From NCBI GenBank assembly GCA_029232285.1, contig JAOXFI010000068.1, forward strand, positions 1-15,583: 15,583 nt of DNA, given 5' to 3'. The position numbers and the translations under genes were made by a program. Numbering within the stretch: the stretch's first letter is position 1; every line of letters starts with the position of its first letter. Source of the stretch: Agmasoma carcini (nom. nud.) (lineage: Eukaryota > Microsporidia > Thelohaniidae). Positions 7,252-15,075 of this stretch are shown here, one piece after another. A model generated the notes under the pieces. That model ran no database searches. It was given only the letters and a program-made list of their open reading frames with translations, and had not been told where the DNA came from.

Positions 7252-8310
7252 TTATTTTTCAATAAAACCAAACTTGCTTTCTTTGTTATCTTCCTCAAGT
7301 CTAGTCAAAGTGTCTTCTTTACCAAAGAAAACGTCATGATTCTCCTCCTGTAGTACTGTTTCTTCAAATGCCTCCAATATTTCTTCTTCTTCATTTTCAG
7401 TTTCCTTAATAAAACTTTCAAATTTTAATTCTTCAATAGATTCCTCAGATTCGAATTCGTCAGAATCTGATACGTCCATCTTTGTTCTCTTTCTTGTACT
7501 CTTTGTGTATTTTTCTAAAAGTTTCTTGTTAACTTCATAGTCCTTCTTATCCAATTCTTCATAATAAGATCTAGTACAATGACCATCATCCTCTTCAACT
7601 TCATTGTCATCAATAATATCGTTGTATGAAGTATCTTCAATTTCTTCAGCATCACTCATCAGTGATTCATCATCAGAACCAACTGCATCTAGATCAAGAT
7701 ATTTGGCCTCTATGCGTTTTCTCTTACGTATGTCCTTAGGAATATTCTTTTTATTGACTGGTTCATGATTTGCCAAAGTGGTAGATTCAATTTCTTCATT
7801 TTTGTAGTTTTCTTTGATATTATCATGTGCTTCACTTTCACTCTCATAATGTATTGGCTGTGGATTGAAATCATCATCGAAAGATTCAGTTTCGTCATCG
7901 CTTATTTCATCTTCTAGAATGTCTTCTTGTTTATAGAAAAGCAATTCTATTTCGTTTGATTTAGTTCCCATAAGCTTATCTCTTACTCTATCCCTGGTAA
8001 ATTGTATTTCTAACTCTTTTTTAATCTTATCACGAATCTCCTTATATACTATTTCCCATTTGGACTTTCCAGCCTCATCTGCAGCATTTAAGGAGTGATT
8101 ATTTGGTGAAATATCATCATTAATTGTTGTTATTTTTGCTACATTTGTCATATTTTCATCATTGAAATGACTACTTGAGCTAAAGTCAAAGGCTGGTGCT
8201 TTTTGCTTAACAGAAGGCATAGAAAGGCTGTATCCAACACCATTGTCCGAATCTTGTACCATTCCAAACTCAAAACCACTATCATCATCAAATAGACTGT
8301 CTTTTTCCAT
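7252..8310 (-). CDS. Acidic protein, possibly Mrc1/claspin-like
   Basis: The 352-residue protein is very rich in Asp, Glu and Ser and probably largely disordered. Visible parts are an acidic start (SLFDDDSGFEFG), a charged helix at about 100-125 (EIVYKEIRDKIKKELEIQF), several DDE/SDDE clusters, and a basic patch (RKRKR, near 190) followed by KYLDLDAVGSDDESLMSDAE and an acidic run. A charged helix (DKKDYEVNKKLLEKY) and a basic RKRTK patch follow. A block of about 40 acidic residues leading into a charged helix and a basic patch is reminiscent of the conserved Mrc1-like region of claspin/Mrc1, the replication-fork checkpoint mediator. The match is weak and composition-driven, so another acidic nuclear protein is equally possible. 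There is no enzymatic motif. It is divergent to the Hrd3-like gene, 231 bp away. Confidence 0.8.
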   Translation of the reverse strand: MEKDSLFDDDSGFEFGMVQDSDNGVGYSLSMPSVKQKAPAFDFSSSSHFNDENMTNVAKITTINDDISPNNHSLNAADEAGKSKWEIVYKEIRDKIKKELEIQFTRDRVRDKLMGTKSNEIELLFYKQEDILEDEISDDETESFDDDFNPQPIHYESESEAHDNIKENYKNEEIESTTLANHEPVNKKNIPKDIRKRKRIEAKYLDLDAVGSDDESLMSDAEEIEDTSYNDIIDDNEVEEDDGHCTRSYYEELDKKDYEVNKKLLEKYTKSTRKRTKMDVSDSDEFESEESIEELKFESFIKETENEEEEILEAFEETVLQEENHDVFFGKEDTLTRLEEDNKESKFGFIEK

Positions 8311-8541
8311 AGTTATTTTTTTTTTTACAAATTTTAAAAATTCTTACATATTGAACTAAAGATAAGATAAATAATAAAAGTAGATATGGTCAATTTAGTT
8401 GATATATAATACTAACTTAAATATTTTATATGAAAAAAACAAAATCTTATAATAATTTTTGACATTTCATACCCTTTTCATCACCATTCTTAATATTTCT
8501 CTTTACTTTTAATATTTTTTTAAAAAACAAAAAAATTTACC
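8311..8541. promoter_or_regulatory. Divergent intergenic region with two AAATTT-type signals
   Basis: On the minus side, AAGAATTTTTAAAATTTGT and an A-run precede the acidic gene's ATG. On the plus side, ATTTTTTTAAAAAACAAAAA and AAATTTACC precede the Hrd3-like ATG. The middle is AT-rich without a visible gene. Confidence 0.4.
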
Positions 8542-10017
8542 ATGACATTATTTTTCTTTTTGTTAGGGTTCTGTTTAACAACCTCAATTGAAAATCTTAT
8601 ATTTGAAGATATGAACTTTGAAGAAGCTTCTAAGATGGCACCAACCACCACACTTGAATGTCTTTATATTTATTTTATTAAAAATACGTTCTTATCACAA
8701 AAGAAAGAGGCTCTTTTTGAACTCTGTTCAGCTATAGACGACGAAGAAAGAAATATTTCCCTTCTAGTTGCCAGGAATGCATACAAGGGTGTAAACTTTG
8801 TAATATCAGACGAAAACATAGTTAAAGAACTGTCAAAAGCATCTAAATCAATATCAAAGGCATTTTATAAAAACAAATACAACTTCAAGGAAATATCTGA
8901 AATAGAACATCATTCATTACCAGACAAAGATCATATTTTAACTAATATATGGTCAAATGATCAGGATATTAAAGCCCAATTTCATGATCTAGTGTTGAAA
9001 AGACAACTACCCATTAGTGAGAATCTTGATATTATTTACCATCTCATCAGTAAGAACGACCCACAAGCATTTTCTATTATGGGTGATGCCTATTTTTACG
9101 GATTAGGTGTACCAATAGACTATGAAAAAGCACTTGAGTATTATAAACTAGGTCGTGAATTAAAAGATCCATGCTCATTAAATGGTATAGGCCGTGTCTT
9201 GGCTAAGATCAATGGTGATTTCAATGAGATTTCTAGTTTTTTTGAATCTTTATCCTTCCTTCATGGTGATCCTGAATTTTATTATAACAAATATCTTTAT
9301 AAAGTAACAGATGATTATAACTCTAACTTATGCCTTCAGAAAGCTGCTTACTCTGGTTATATTCCTGCTATATATAGATATGCTAGAAATATTATGAAAG
9401 GTAATGATAATATGTCACATGCTAATGTTATTAGTATGTTTTTCTCAATCACTGAATTTGCACCTATAATTCTTGAACATAATCTAAAGGCAGAAAAGGC
9501 ATTTTATATTGAAAAAAATGTTAAAAAGGCGTTAATTTATTATTTATTTCTTTCTGAATATCTGTCAATTACTTCTATAAAGAATGCTATTTATATTTTA
9601 GAAAATTATAATAATTTAATACCAAATCAGAAAGAAATATTATTTAAATTATGTAAGTTTATGACTACGATTGATTCAAGATACCATAAAAATATTGGTG
9701 ATTATTATTATTATGGCTTTGGTGTTCCTGTTTGTTATTATTCGGCATTTTCGCACTATCAAATTGGATCTAGCTATTCCTTTGAAGCTGTCTATAATTT
9801 ATCGTACATGTATGAGTTAGGGTTGGGAGTTAAAAGAAATCTTTATAAAGCACTAAGCATCATATCTAAAGACTACAGAAGCTCTCAGAATTATTTATTA
9901 GTTATTTATACTAAAATAAGAATTGTATTTAGACTTATTTACTTTGAATATTTAAATGTATTATCATTTTTATTCTCAACAATAATATTGTTGTATTTTT
10001 ATCAAAAAATTAAATGA
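8542..10017 (+). CDS. Sel1-repeat membrane protein, Hrd3/SEL1L-like
   Basis: The 491-residue protein begins with a probable signal peptide (LFFFLLGFCLTTS, 3-15) and ends with one hydrophobic segment at about 468-487 (VLSFLFSTIILLYFY) and a short basic tail. Between them are Sel1-like repeats. The clearest are about 174-209 (AFSIMGDAYFYGLGV and EKALEYYKLG) and a pair from 383 to about 440 (GDYYYYGFGVP and SYMYELGLGVKRNLYKAL). A lumenal solenoid of Sel1 repeats with a single C-terminal anchor is the architecture of Hrd3/SEL1L, the substrate-recruiting partner of the Hrd1 ubiquitin ligase in ER-associated degradation. Hrd3 is longer in yeast (833 residues), so this would be a reduced form. Other Sel1 proteins, such as chitin synthase regulators, normally lack this topology. 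No AATAAA is seen next to the stop. Confidence 0.75.
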   Translation: MTLFFFLLGFCLTTSIENLIFEDMNFEEASKMAPTTTLECLYIYFIKNTFLSQKKEALFELCSAIDDEERNISLLVARNAYKGVNFVISDENIVKELSKASKSISKAFYKNKYNFKEISEIEHHSLPDKDHILTNIWSNDQDIKAQFHDLVLKRQLPISENLDIIYHLISKNDPQAFSIMGDAYFYGLGVPIDYEKALEYYKLGRELKDPCSLNGIGRVLAKINGDFNEISSFFESLSFLHGDPEFYYNKYLYKVTDDYNSNLCLQKAAYSGYIPAIYRYARNIMKGNDNMSHANVISMFFSITEFAPIILEHNLKAEKAFYIEKNVKKALIYYLFLSEYLSITSIKNAIYILENYNNLIPNQKEILFKLCKFMTTIDSRYHKNIGDYYYYGFGVPVCYYSAFSHYQIGSSYSFEAVYNLSYMYELGLGVKRNLYKALSIISKDYRSSQNYLLVIYTKIRIVFRLIYFEYLNVLSFLFSTIILLYFYQKIK

Positions 10018-10373
10018 GATTTTTAAATATTTTATGTTATTTATATAAGGTTTATTAGAGTTTAGTTAGTTATTGTCTTGTAATACTTCTTTTGTATTGA
10101 TATTAGATATATGTCATTATATTGTATTCTATTATAGGGTTAACCATCCAATTTCAAAGAATCCATATCAAAGTGTAATGTTTTCATATCAATCAGAAAA
10201 AAATATTTGTAAGTTGATATGAAAATATTACATTTTGATATGTATTTTTGCAATTAGATAAAGAAAATTTATAAATAAGTTTATTGACCGATATAATATT
10301 TCAGAAAAAAAAGTATAGAAAATTGAGTAATAGAGATTGGAAATTTATTCACATTCTTTCACGTTTCCTACGG
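10018..10373. other. Intergenic stretch with a long hairpin
   Basis: This is AT-rich sequence downstream of the Hrd3-like gene. No open frame or RNA gene is recognised apart from the inverted repeat at 10164-10242. It runs into copy 2 of the dispersed repeat. Confidence 0.5.
10164..10242 (+). repeat. 29-bp inverted repeat with 21-base loop
   Basis: Arms 10164-10192 and 10214-10242 are reverse complements at 27 of 29 positions. The arm starts are CATATCAAAGTGTAATG and TTGATATGAAAATATTAC. At both mismatches the first arm has G and the second T, so an RNA from the plus strand would keep an unbroken 29-bp helix with two G-U pairs, while the minus-strand RNA would have two C-A mismatches. No ORF spans it. 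It could be a small palindromic element or a structured RNA precursor. Expression is unknown. Confidence 0.85.
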
Positions 10374-10764
10374 AAAGGAGAAAAATTGACCAGCATGTAA
10401 AAACACCAAAAATTGGAACATATCAACAGTAAAAGATTCAAAGAAAAAAACGGATGGCTGGATAGCGACCATACACTTATCGTGCCTTGGTAAAAGGCAA
10501 TAGAAATTCATACCATCTTAGATGATGGGAAAAACTTAAAGACACCTACCATAGAATGCGGTTTCAGCTGGGTTAGTGCTATTGGGTAACAGACTAGCTT
10601 ATATCTAAAAGAAGTGGTACTTCCCTGCTAATAAAGAAGAGGTGTCTATCCATCGACCGCAAGCCAAGTTCTCAGAGTGAACAGGGTTATCTGTATCCCC
10701 TACAGTCTTGTTATAGTCCAATTAGACGTGTTTCTAATGTTACCACGCAGAGGTCCAACTCGTC
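10374..10764 (+). repeat. Dispersed repeat, copy 2 (possible LSU rRNA pseudogene)
   Basis: This is the partner of 1033-1478, in the same orientation, with the 80-base unit present once. It is the copy that looks most like 28S rRNA: ATAGCGAC at 10462-10469, AGCTGGGTTAG from 10566 with ACAGACTAG after it, CCCTGCTAATAAA near 10623, ACCGCAAG near 10657, CAGAGTGAACAGG near 10673 and GTTACCACG at 10739. ATAGCGAC and AGCTGGG are about 104 bases apart, close to their spacing in 28S. It lacks an intact AGTACGAGAGGA loop and carries extra bases, so it would be a dead fragment. It ends just before the promoter of the next gene. Confidence 0.7.
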
Positions 10765-10770
10765 AACAAT

Positions 10771-10808
10771 CTTTAAAAAAATTTTTATTGAATGTAAAAA
10801 AAAAATTT
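10771..10808 (+). promoter_or_regulatory. AAATTT-type signal that decides the start at 10809
   Basis: CTTTAAAAAAATTTTTATTG (10771-10790) lies 19-38 bases upstream of the ATG at 10809, and AAAAAAAAAATTT touches that ATG. Both fall just after the end of the dispersed repeat. The earlier in-frame ATG at 10737 lies inside the repeat and has no such signal. Confidence 0.45.
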
Positions 10809-11213
10809 ATGAATAGAAGAAAACTTACAACTTCAAAGAAAATAACATTTGAACCAAAAATACCTGTTCAACCAGAACCTATACCAGTTAACCCTATGGA
10901 AGTTCCTAAAATAGAGGAAAATGACTTAGATGCATCGTTAATTAATTTTAAAGGTAACTTCGCACCCTTGTCGTATTCTAGACAAAAAACATTTAACATT
11001 AACTCAAATTTCCTACTAAGACTACCTCCCACTTTATCAAACTCAAAACTACTTCTTTTTGAAGATGGTACTTTTGCTATTAAAACAGATGACAAGCTTT
11101 ACGAGTGTGATGAAACATTTATTGATAGCTCAATAGTTGTTGATATAAAGGAAAAAGTCAAAAAAGTCTCTAAAGTTGATTTCCAATTGACTGCTTATGA
11201 TATTGAGAAATAA
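10809..11213 (+). CDS. Small protein, possible Rpc4/Rpc53-like Pol III subunit
   Basis: The chosen start gives 134 residues. The frame stays open upstream to about 10677, but that part lies in the dispersed repeat and its first ATG (10737) lacks the AAATTT signal. The N-terminus is basic and Pro-rich (residues 1-35). The C-terminal half is folded-looking: FLLRLPPTL (68-76), SKLLLFEDGTFAIKT (79-93), KLYECDE (96-102), SSIVVDIK (107-114) and FQLTAYDIE (125-133). This strand order, with a short hydrophobic LPP segment followed by a gKL-x-x-x-xxG strand pair, an xYEC strand and a closing strand, resembles the C-terminal domain of RNA polymerase III subunit Rpc4/Rpc53, which would be extremely shortened here. 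The resemblance is by eye only. AATAAA at 11209-11214 overlaps the stop. Utp7 starts 16 bp downstream. Confidence 0.75.
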   Translation: MNRRKLTTSKKITFEPKIPVQPEPIPVNPMEVPKIEENDLDASLINFKGNFAPLSYSRQKTFNINSNFLLRLPPTLSNSKLLLFEDGTFAIKTDDKLYECDETFIDSSIVVDIKEKVKKVSKVDFQLTAYDIEK

Positions 11214-11229
11214 AATTTTTACAAATTCA
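11214..11229 (+). promoter_or_regulatory. 16-bp space with the Utp7 start signal
   Basis: AAATTTTTACAAATTCA (from 11213, the last base of the upstream stop) fills the space up to the ATG at 11230. The tail of the upstream AATAAA lies in the same bases. The motif supports the start at 11230 rather than the ATG at 11197, which lies inside the preceding gene. Confidence 0.45.
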
Positions 11230-12474
11230 ATGAAGAGGAAAGAGATAAAAGAGAATTTAAAAAAACACTTCAATTTAATTGATGAGGGTAAAAAAGAGAA
11301 TGAGGGGTTGAAAATACTTGATAAGGAGGTTGTTCAGACCAGTTTGTACAATCTTTCACAGTCTAAGATTAAAGATAGTGTAAATATGTACACAAGAGAG
11401 AAAGCAATCAAACTTAAGCTAGATAAGAGTCATTATAAAACTAGCTATAACAATAATGGTTCTCACATGCTAATAACCAACGAAAAGGGGTATATGGCAA
11501 TGTTTAATACACAAAGTCTAGGCTTATTGTTTGAGACTGATCTTAACATTCAAATCACAGATTCAATATTTTTACATAACGAACTTTACTTTGCTGCAGC
11601 ACATAAAGAAAATGTTTGCATTTATGACAACAATGGGAGTGAGATTCACATTTTAGACAAGCTCGTTAGGCCTAAATATTTGGAATTCCTACCATATCAC
11701 TTTTTACTTAGTTCTGTATCTAAGGAGAACACACTTAAATATTTTGATACAAGCATAGGAGAGTTGGTATCTGAGCATTCACTTAAGAAAAATGTTACTT
11801 GTTTGACCAAAAACCAATCAAATGGTATTATCTACACCGGTACTCAATCAGGAATAGCCCTTCTGTCCTGTCCTTCCCAAAAAGATCCTATAATGAAAGT
11901 TCTTTGTAATAAAGGAGCTATTACTAATTTAAAAATAGACGTTGAAGGCAACAATCTTGTTACATCAGGATTGGATGGCAAGTTGAAGGTCTTTGATATT
12001 AGAAATACACATAAGCCAATTCATAAAAAGAAAATTGGTGTAGTAAAAATGGCCTTAAGTCAAAGAAATTTGTTGTCATGTTCATATAGTAACAAAATAG
12101 TTGTTTTTAAAAATTTTGATGATGTTTATTTAAAGCACAACGTTGGACGAACCATCACTTCCATGGATTTTTGTCCATTTGAGGATATACTAAGTGTTGG
12201 CCATACGAATGGTGTTGAGAATATAATTGTGCCTGGATCAGGAAGTCCAAATTATGGTTCTGATAACAAGCCTTTTATGTCTGGTCGAGAAAGAAGGAAT
12301 GTGGAAGTAAAAAGATTATTAGAAAAAATACCAGCAGATATGATATCAGTTGATGATGTTTTGGGTGGATTTGAAATGGATAAAATTGATAAAAGTGAGG
12401 AACCAGAAAAGTTTCATAGATATTTTGATGCACCTAAACGAGATGCTCTTTCCAGATTTAAAAATAAAGATTGA
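11230..12474 (+). CDS. UTP7: U3 snoRNP / SSU processome protein Utp7 (WDR46)
   Basis: The protein is 414 residues from the chosen start. A further ATG at 11197 would add 11 residues overlapping the upstream gene. It is a WD40 beta-propeller: NNNGSHMLITNEKGYMAMFNT-type blades run from about residue 70, and TSGLDGKLKVFDIR (245-258) is the clearest WD blade. The family hallmark is VPGSGSPNYGS (334-344), followed by RERRNVEVKRLLEKIPADMI (353-372), which are the conserved C-terminal motifs of Utp7/BING4/WDR46. Utp7 works in the nucleolus in the small-subunit processome, needed for 18S rRNA processing. The C-terminus is short and ends soon after the conserved block. The yeast protein is about 554 residues, so this is a reduced form. 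The gene faces GDI tail to tail. Confidence 0.94.
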   Translation: MKRKEIKENLKKHFNLIDEGKKENEGLKILDKEVVQTSLYNLSQSKIKDSVNMYTREKAIKLKLDKSHYKTSYNNNGSHMLITNEKGYMAMFNTQSLGLLFETDLNIQITDSIFLHNELYFAAAHKENVCIYDNNGSEIHILDKLVRPKYLEFLPYHFLLSSVSKENTLKYFDTSIGELVSEHSLKKNVTCLTKNQSNGIIYTGTQSGIALLSCPSQKDPIMKVLCNKGAITNLKIDVEGNNLVTSGLDGKLKVFDIRNTHKPIHKKKIGVVKMALSQRNLLSCSYSNKIVVFKNFDDVYLKHNVGRTITSMDFCPFEDILSVGHTNGVENIIVPGSGSPNYGSDNKPFMSGRERRNVEVKRLLEKIPADMISVDDVLGGFEMDKIDKSEEPEKFHRYFDAPKRDALSRFKNKD

Positions 12475-12501
12475 AATTTTAATTTTTGGTATTTTTTTAA
12501 T

Positions 12502-12584
12502 TTATAAATGGTATTTTAATACTTATAAATAATGCTTATAAATTTATTTTAATATATATAAATGGTATTTTAATAATTATAAAT
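12502..12584. repeat. Two copies of a ~28-bp AT repeat between Utp7 and GDI
   Basis: TTATAAATGGTATTTTAATA with a following CTTATAAAT (from 12502) and ATATAAATGGTATTTTAATA with a following ATTATAAAT (to 12584) are direct near-copies. They lie between two convergent 3' ends, as do the AT repeats at 3080-3325. AATAAA for GDI (minus) lies nearby at 12619-12624. Confidence 0.75.
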
Positions 12585-12648
12585 ATTTTGTTAAATATGG
12601 AAATTCTATAAAAAAATATTTATTTTTTAAGTATAAAAATCCCAATAT

Positions 12649-13899
12649 CTATTTTTTAGGCATGATTTTTTGTAAAATATCTTCAATTCCTTCATATAAA
12701 CTATCTATTGAAGCAGATTCATCAACCTGTTTTGTAAATATAACATTTTCACTGTCAACATTTCTATAAAGATTTCTTATTTCTACAAATTTTTGAATTA
12801 CATCAAATTTTGATACTATTGGTGCTATTTCGTTCATATAATCTTCAGTCTCTTTAACTGTAGACATAATAGCAACTTCATATCCATCAGGACACGCATA
12901 TTCTTCTTTACCTAAAACAACTACAAATACATCATTATTTCTCTTAAGCTCTTTCTTTAGAAACACCATGCTTCTAGAACGTTTCTTACCTTTTCTTAAT
13001 ATCATAATACATCTTATTATTTGTTTAAATACTATTGATGTGGGGTAGTAAGAACAATTAGCTATGATCTTACCTGCAAATATTTCATGTTTCATATCCA
13101 TATAATCCAACACACTTAAGTAATTATCATCAATTTTTTGGATTTTAGCATGTAACATAGAGGCTGCACCTTTAACTGATGCCTGTCTTACGAAGAATTG
13201 ACATAGCGAGCTTAGTCCATATACCGGATATGTAAAAGGACTTTCAGTTCCATCATAGCTAACTATAGAGGTTATATATCTTACTAGTTTATCATAGGTT
13301 TCCTTGGGGTGTCTAGTTAAATACGTATCATCAAGGTTTAGAGCTATGGCATGTCCTATGAAATCAATAGAATCACTGCTTAAGCCGAAGCTTTTAAACT
13401 CATCAAGCATGTTAGAACACATTTTAACATCAGGATTGTTATAAACCTTTCTTAGATGCCAAAAGAATTTTATAAGTTTGGGTTTTTGGAAAAATGAAAC
13501 TGTGGAGCTACCCAAAGCCTGAGTTTCATTCCTAGGAACAGTATGAAATTTATTTGTAAAGAGGTAAGATTCTTTTATATTAGAGAATTCGAGAATTGAG
13601 TTTTGCTCGTAATCTGAGAGAATATCAGCAAATTTAGAATCATTTAAGAGTAATTTAGGTGTTAAATCGATGTTGAATTGGTTTGAAGTTGCTATTAGAT
13701 TGTCGTATTTAGAGGTGTCATTGAAATGCTTTTGCAAATCTAAATAATTCAAGGTGGCGAATTCTTCACCATAATCAGAATTTTTATCGATGATTAAGAC
13801 AGTTTTACCCGATTCTACCAGTTTATAAGCGATATAAACTTCAGCAAGACCTGTTCCTAGCACAACATAATCATAATATAATTTATCTGAATTATCCAT
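12649..13899 (-). CDS. GDI1: Rab GDP-dissociation inhibitor
   Basis: The 416-residue protein is of the GDI/REP family. GDI extracts prenylated, GDP-bound Rab GTPases from membranes and returns them to donor compartments. Visible motifs are the FAD-fold-type start YDYVVLGTGLAE (9-20), DKNSDYGEEFATLN (38-51), the strong GDI block FNIDLTPKLLLNDSKF (75-90), VPRNETQALGSS (121-132), SIDFIGHAIALN (177-188) and YPVYGLSSLCQFFVRQASVKG (224-244), with the Rab-binding Arg at 238. Length is near the yeast Gdi1 (451). The usual YYGGES is replaced by DYGEEF, a loss of one Gly in the family. The match to GDI is better than to REP, which has long insertions. The minus-strand AAAAATTTACAAAATATTTA upstream is the start signal. 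The stop is TAG, with AATAAA 25-30 bases beyond. Confidence 0.93.
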   Translation of the reverse strand: MDNSDKLYYDYVVLGTGLAEVYIAYKLVESGKTVLIIDKNSDYGEEFATLNYLDLQKHFNDTSKYDNLIATSNQFNIDLTPKLLLNDSKFADILSDYEQNSILEFSNIKESYLFTNKFHTVPRNETQALGSSTVSFFQKPKLIKFFWHLRKVYNNPDVKMCSNMLDEFKSFGLSSDSIDFIGHAIALNLDDTYLTRHPKETYDKLVRYITSIVSYDGTESPFTYPVYGLSSLCQFFVRQASVKGAASMLHAKIQKIDDNYLSVLDYMDMKHEIFAGKIIANCSYYPTSIVFKQIIRCIMILRKGKKRSRSMVFLKKELKRNNDVFVVVLGKEEYACPDGYEVAIMSTVKETEDYMNEIAPIVSKFDVIQKFVEIRNLYRNVDSENVIFTKQVDESASIDSLYEGIEDILQKIMPKK

Positions 13900-13935
13900 T
13901 TGGAATAAATATTTTGTAAATTTTTAATAACCAGT
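13900..13935 (-). promoter_or_regulatory. AAATTT-type start signal of GDI
   Basis: On the minus strand TTATTAAAAATTTACAAAAT and a further TATTTATTCCAA lead into the ATG. The block matches the motif before the other genes. Confidence 0.4.
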
Positions 13936-14402
13936 TTAAAACAAAATAAATAAAAAAGGTAAAAAAATAATTTTACACTTAAAGAAACATAAAATTTGCT
14001 TTATTTATTATAATTATGTACATTAAGTTTATTTATTTACTTGAAACATTTTGTTTATGGTCATATCACTTATGAAATGATTAAATTGTGTTGTATAAGT
14101 TAAAATGATATAATTATAATGAAACTAATTGATTTAGTGATACTGAAAATATATTTTGGTATGTTTCAATCATTTTGTTAATTAATATACGAAAAAGGTT
14201 ACACCCCATTAATACAATTATTGCTATCAAATTATATTAAGACGAAAATAAAAAAGATATATTATTGATTAACATAGACATGTTTTTATCACATATTTAG
14301 AAATCATTGTTGCAAAAATAGTTACATCAGAAAATTTAACTGATTTTCATTATTTAAAAATTCTAAAAGTAAGTTATTTGGTACATGTTTGTGCAAAAAA
14401 TA

Positions 14403-14432
14403 ATCTAATATAAAATTTTAGTTATATTAGAT
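14403..14432. repeat. 11-bp inverted repeat, 8-base loop
   Basis: ATCTAATATAA and its exact reverse complement TTATATTAGAT flank AATTTTAG. It is AT-rich, so a chance origin is possible. Confidence 0.6.
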
Positions 14433-14699
14433 CACAGGATGAGATTAAAGCATGTAAGAAAGGCAAATGTTTTAAAAATAACATTTTTATTATATTATTT
14501 AATGAAAATTAATTTACATCCTTATAGAAATGACCAAAAGGTTTTATTTATCTATAACATCAGCATAAAAAGTTAAAAAATCTAGAAATTGTAAAAAATG
14601 ATATTTGCACTTATACTTAGAAGATTAGTAAAAGCTATGTGATATTTTTATGATATTAAAAGATAGAAATCTTGATATTTTCTGATAAATGTAGATTTG

Positions 14700-14722
14700 A
14701 CTATTATCAATCTGATAATAGT
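14700..14722. repeat. 10-bp inverted repeat, 3-base loop
   Basis: ACTATTATCA and TGATAATAGT are exact reverse complements separated by ATC. It is a tight hairpin in gene-free DNA about 375 bp upstream of the transposase relic. Confidence 0.6.
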
Positions 14723-15075
14723 GATTTGATAAGCAAAAGAAAGGTAAAATTTGAATCCTATTGATATTTCATCATCAGTATAGCATGATAGTAGATCAAA
14801 TATGATATCGAGTATATATCATCTAAAGATACAAAGAAATTCATTTTTTACTGAAGAATTGATAGAGCTACTCATAAACTACTATTAGTCCAAACCCTTT
14901 TAGATTCAGTATATACAGTTGTGATAAAAATAGGAATGACAAAAAAGTGTATATAGAAGCATAGAAAATAACATTCATGTTTATATGTTTTTAATATATC
15001 CCATCATAAATAGAATTTAATGTATAAAAATTATTTTTTATCTTATCCGATGAATTAGAACAAAAGATAAGAAGT

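Larger units (their letters stand above)
13936..15075. other. Gene-free AT-rich stretch
   Basis: No credible gene, tRNA or rRNA is visible in this 1.1-kb stretch on either strand. It holds two short hairpins (14403-14432 and 14700-14722). Short protein-like scraps occur in several frames, for example around 14690-14760, but I could not assign them. It leads into the transposase relic at its right end and may include that element's terminal sequences. Confidence 0.55.

Noticed and set aside
10461..10600. 5S rRNA-like reading of copy 2 (GACCATAC followed by GGTTAGTGCT)
   Set aside because: The two motifs are about 105 bases apart, against roughly 70 in 5S rRNA, and the internal promoter region is missing. 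The LSU comparison fits order and spacing better.
10677..10737. GTG or upstream ATG start for the possible Rpc4-like gene
   Set aside because: GTG starts are not expected in a eukaryotic nuclear gene, and both sites lie in the dispersed repeat without a start signal.
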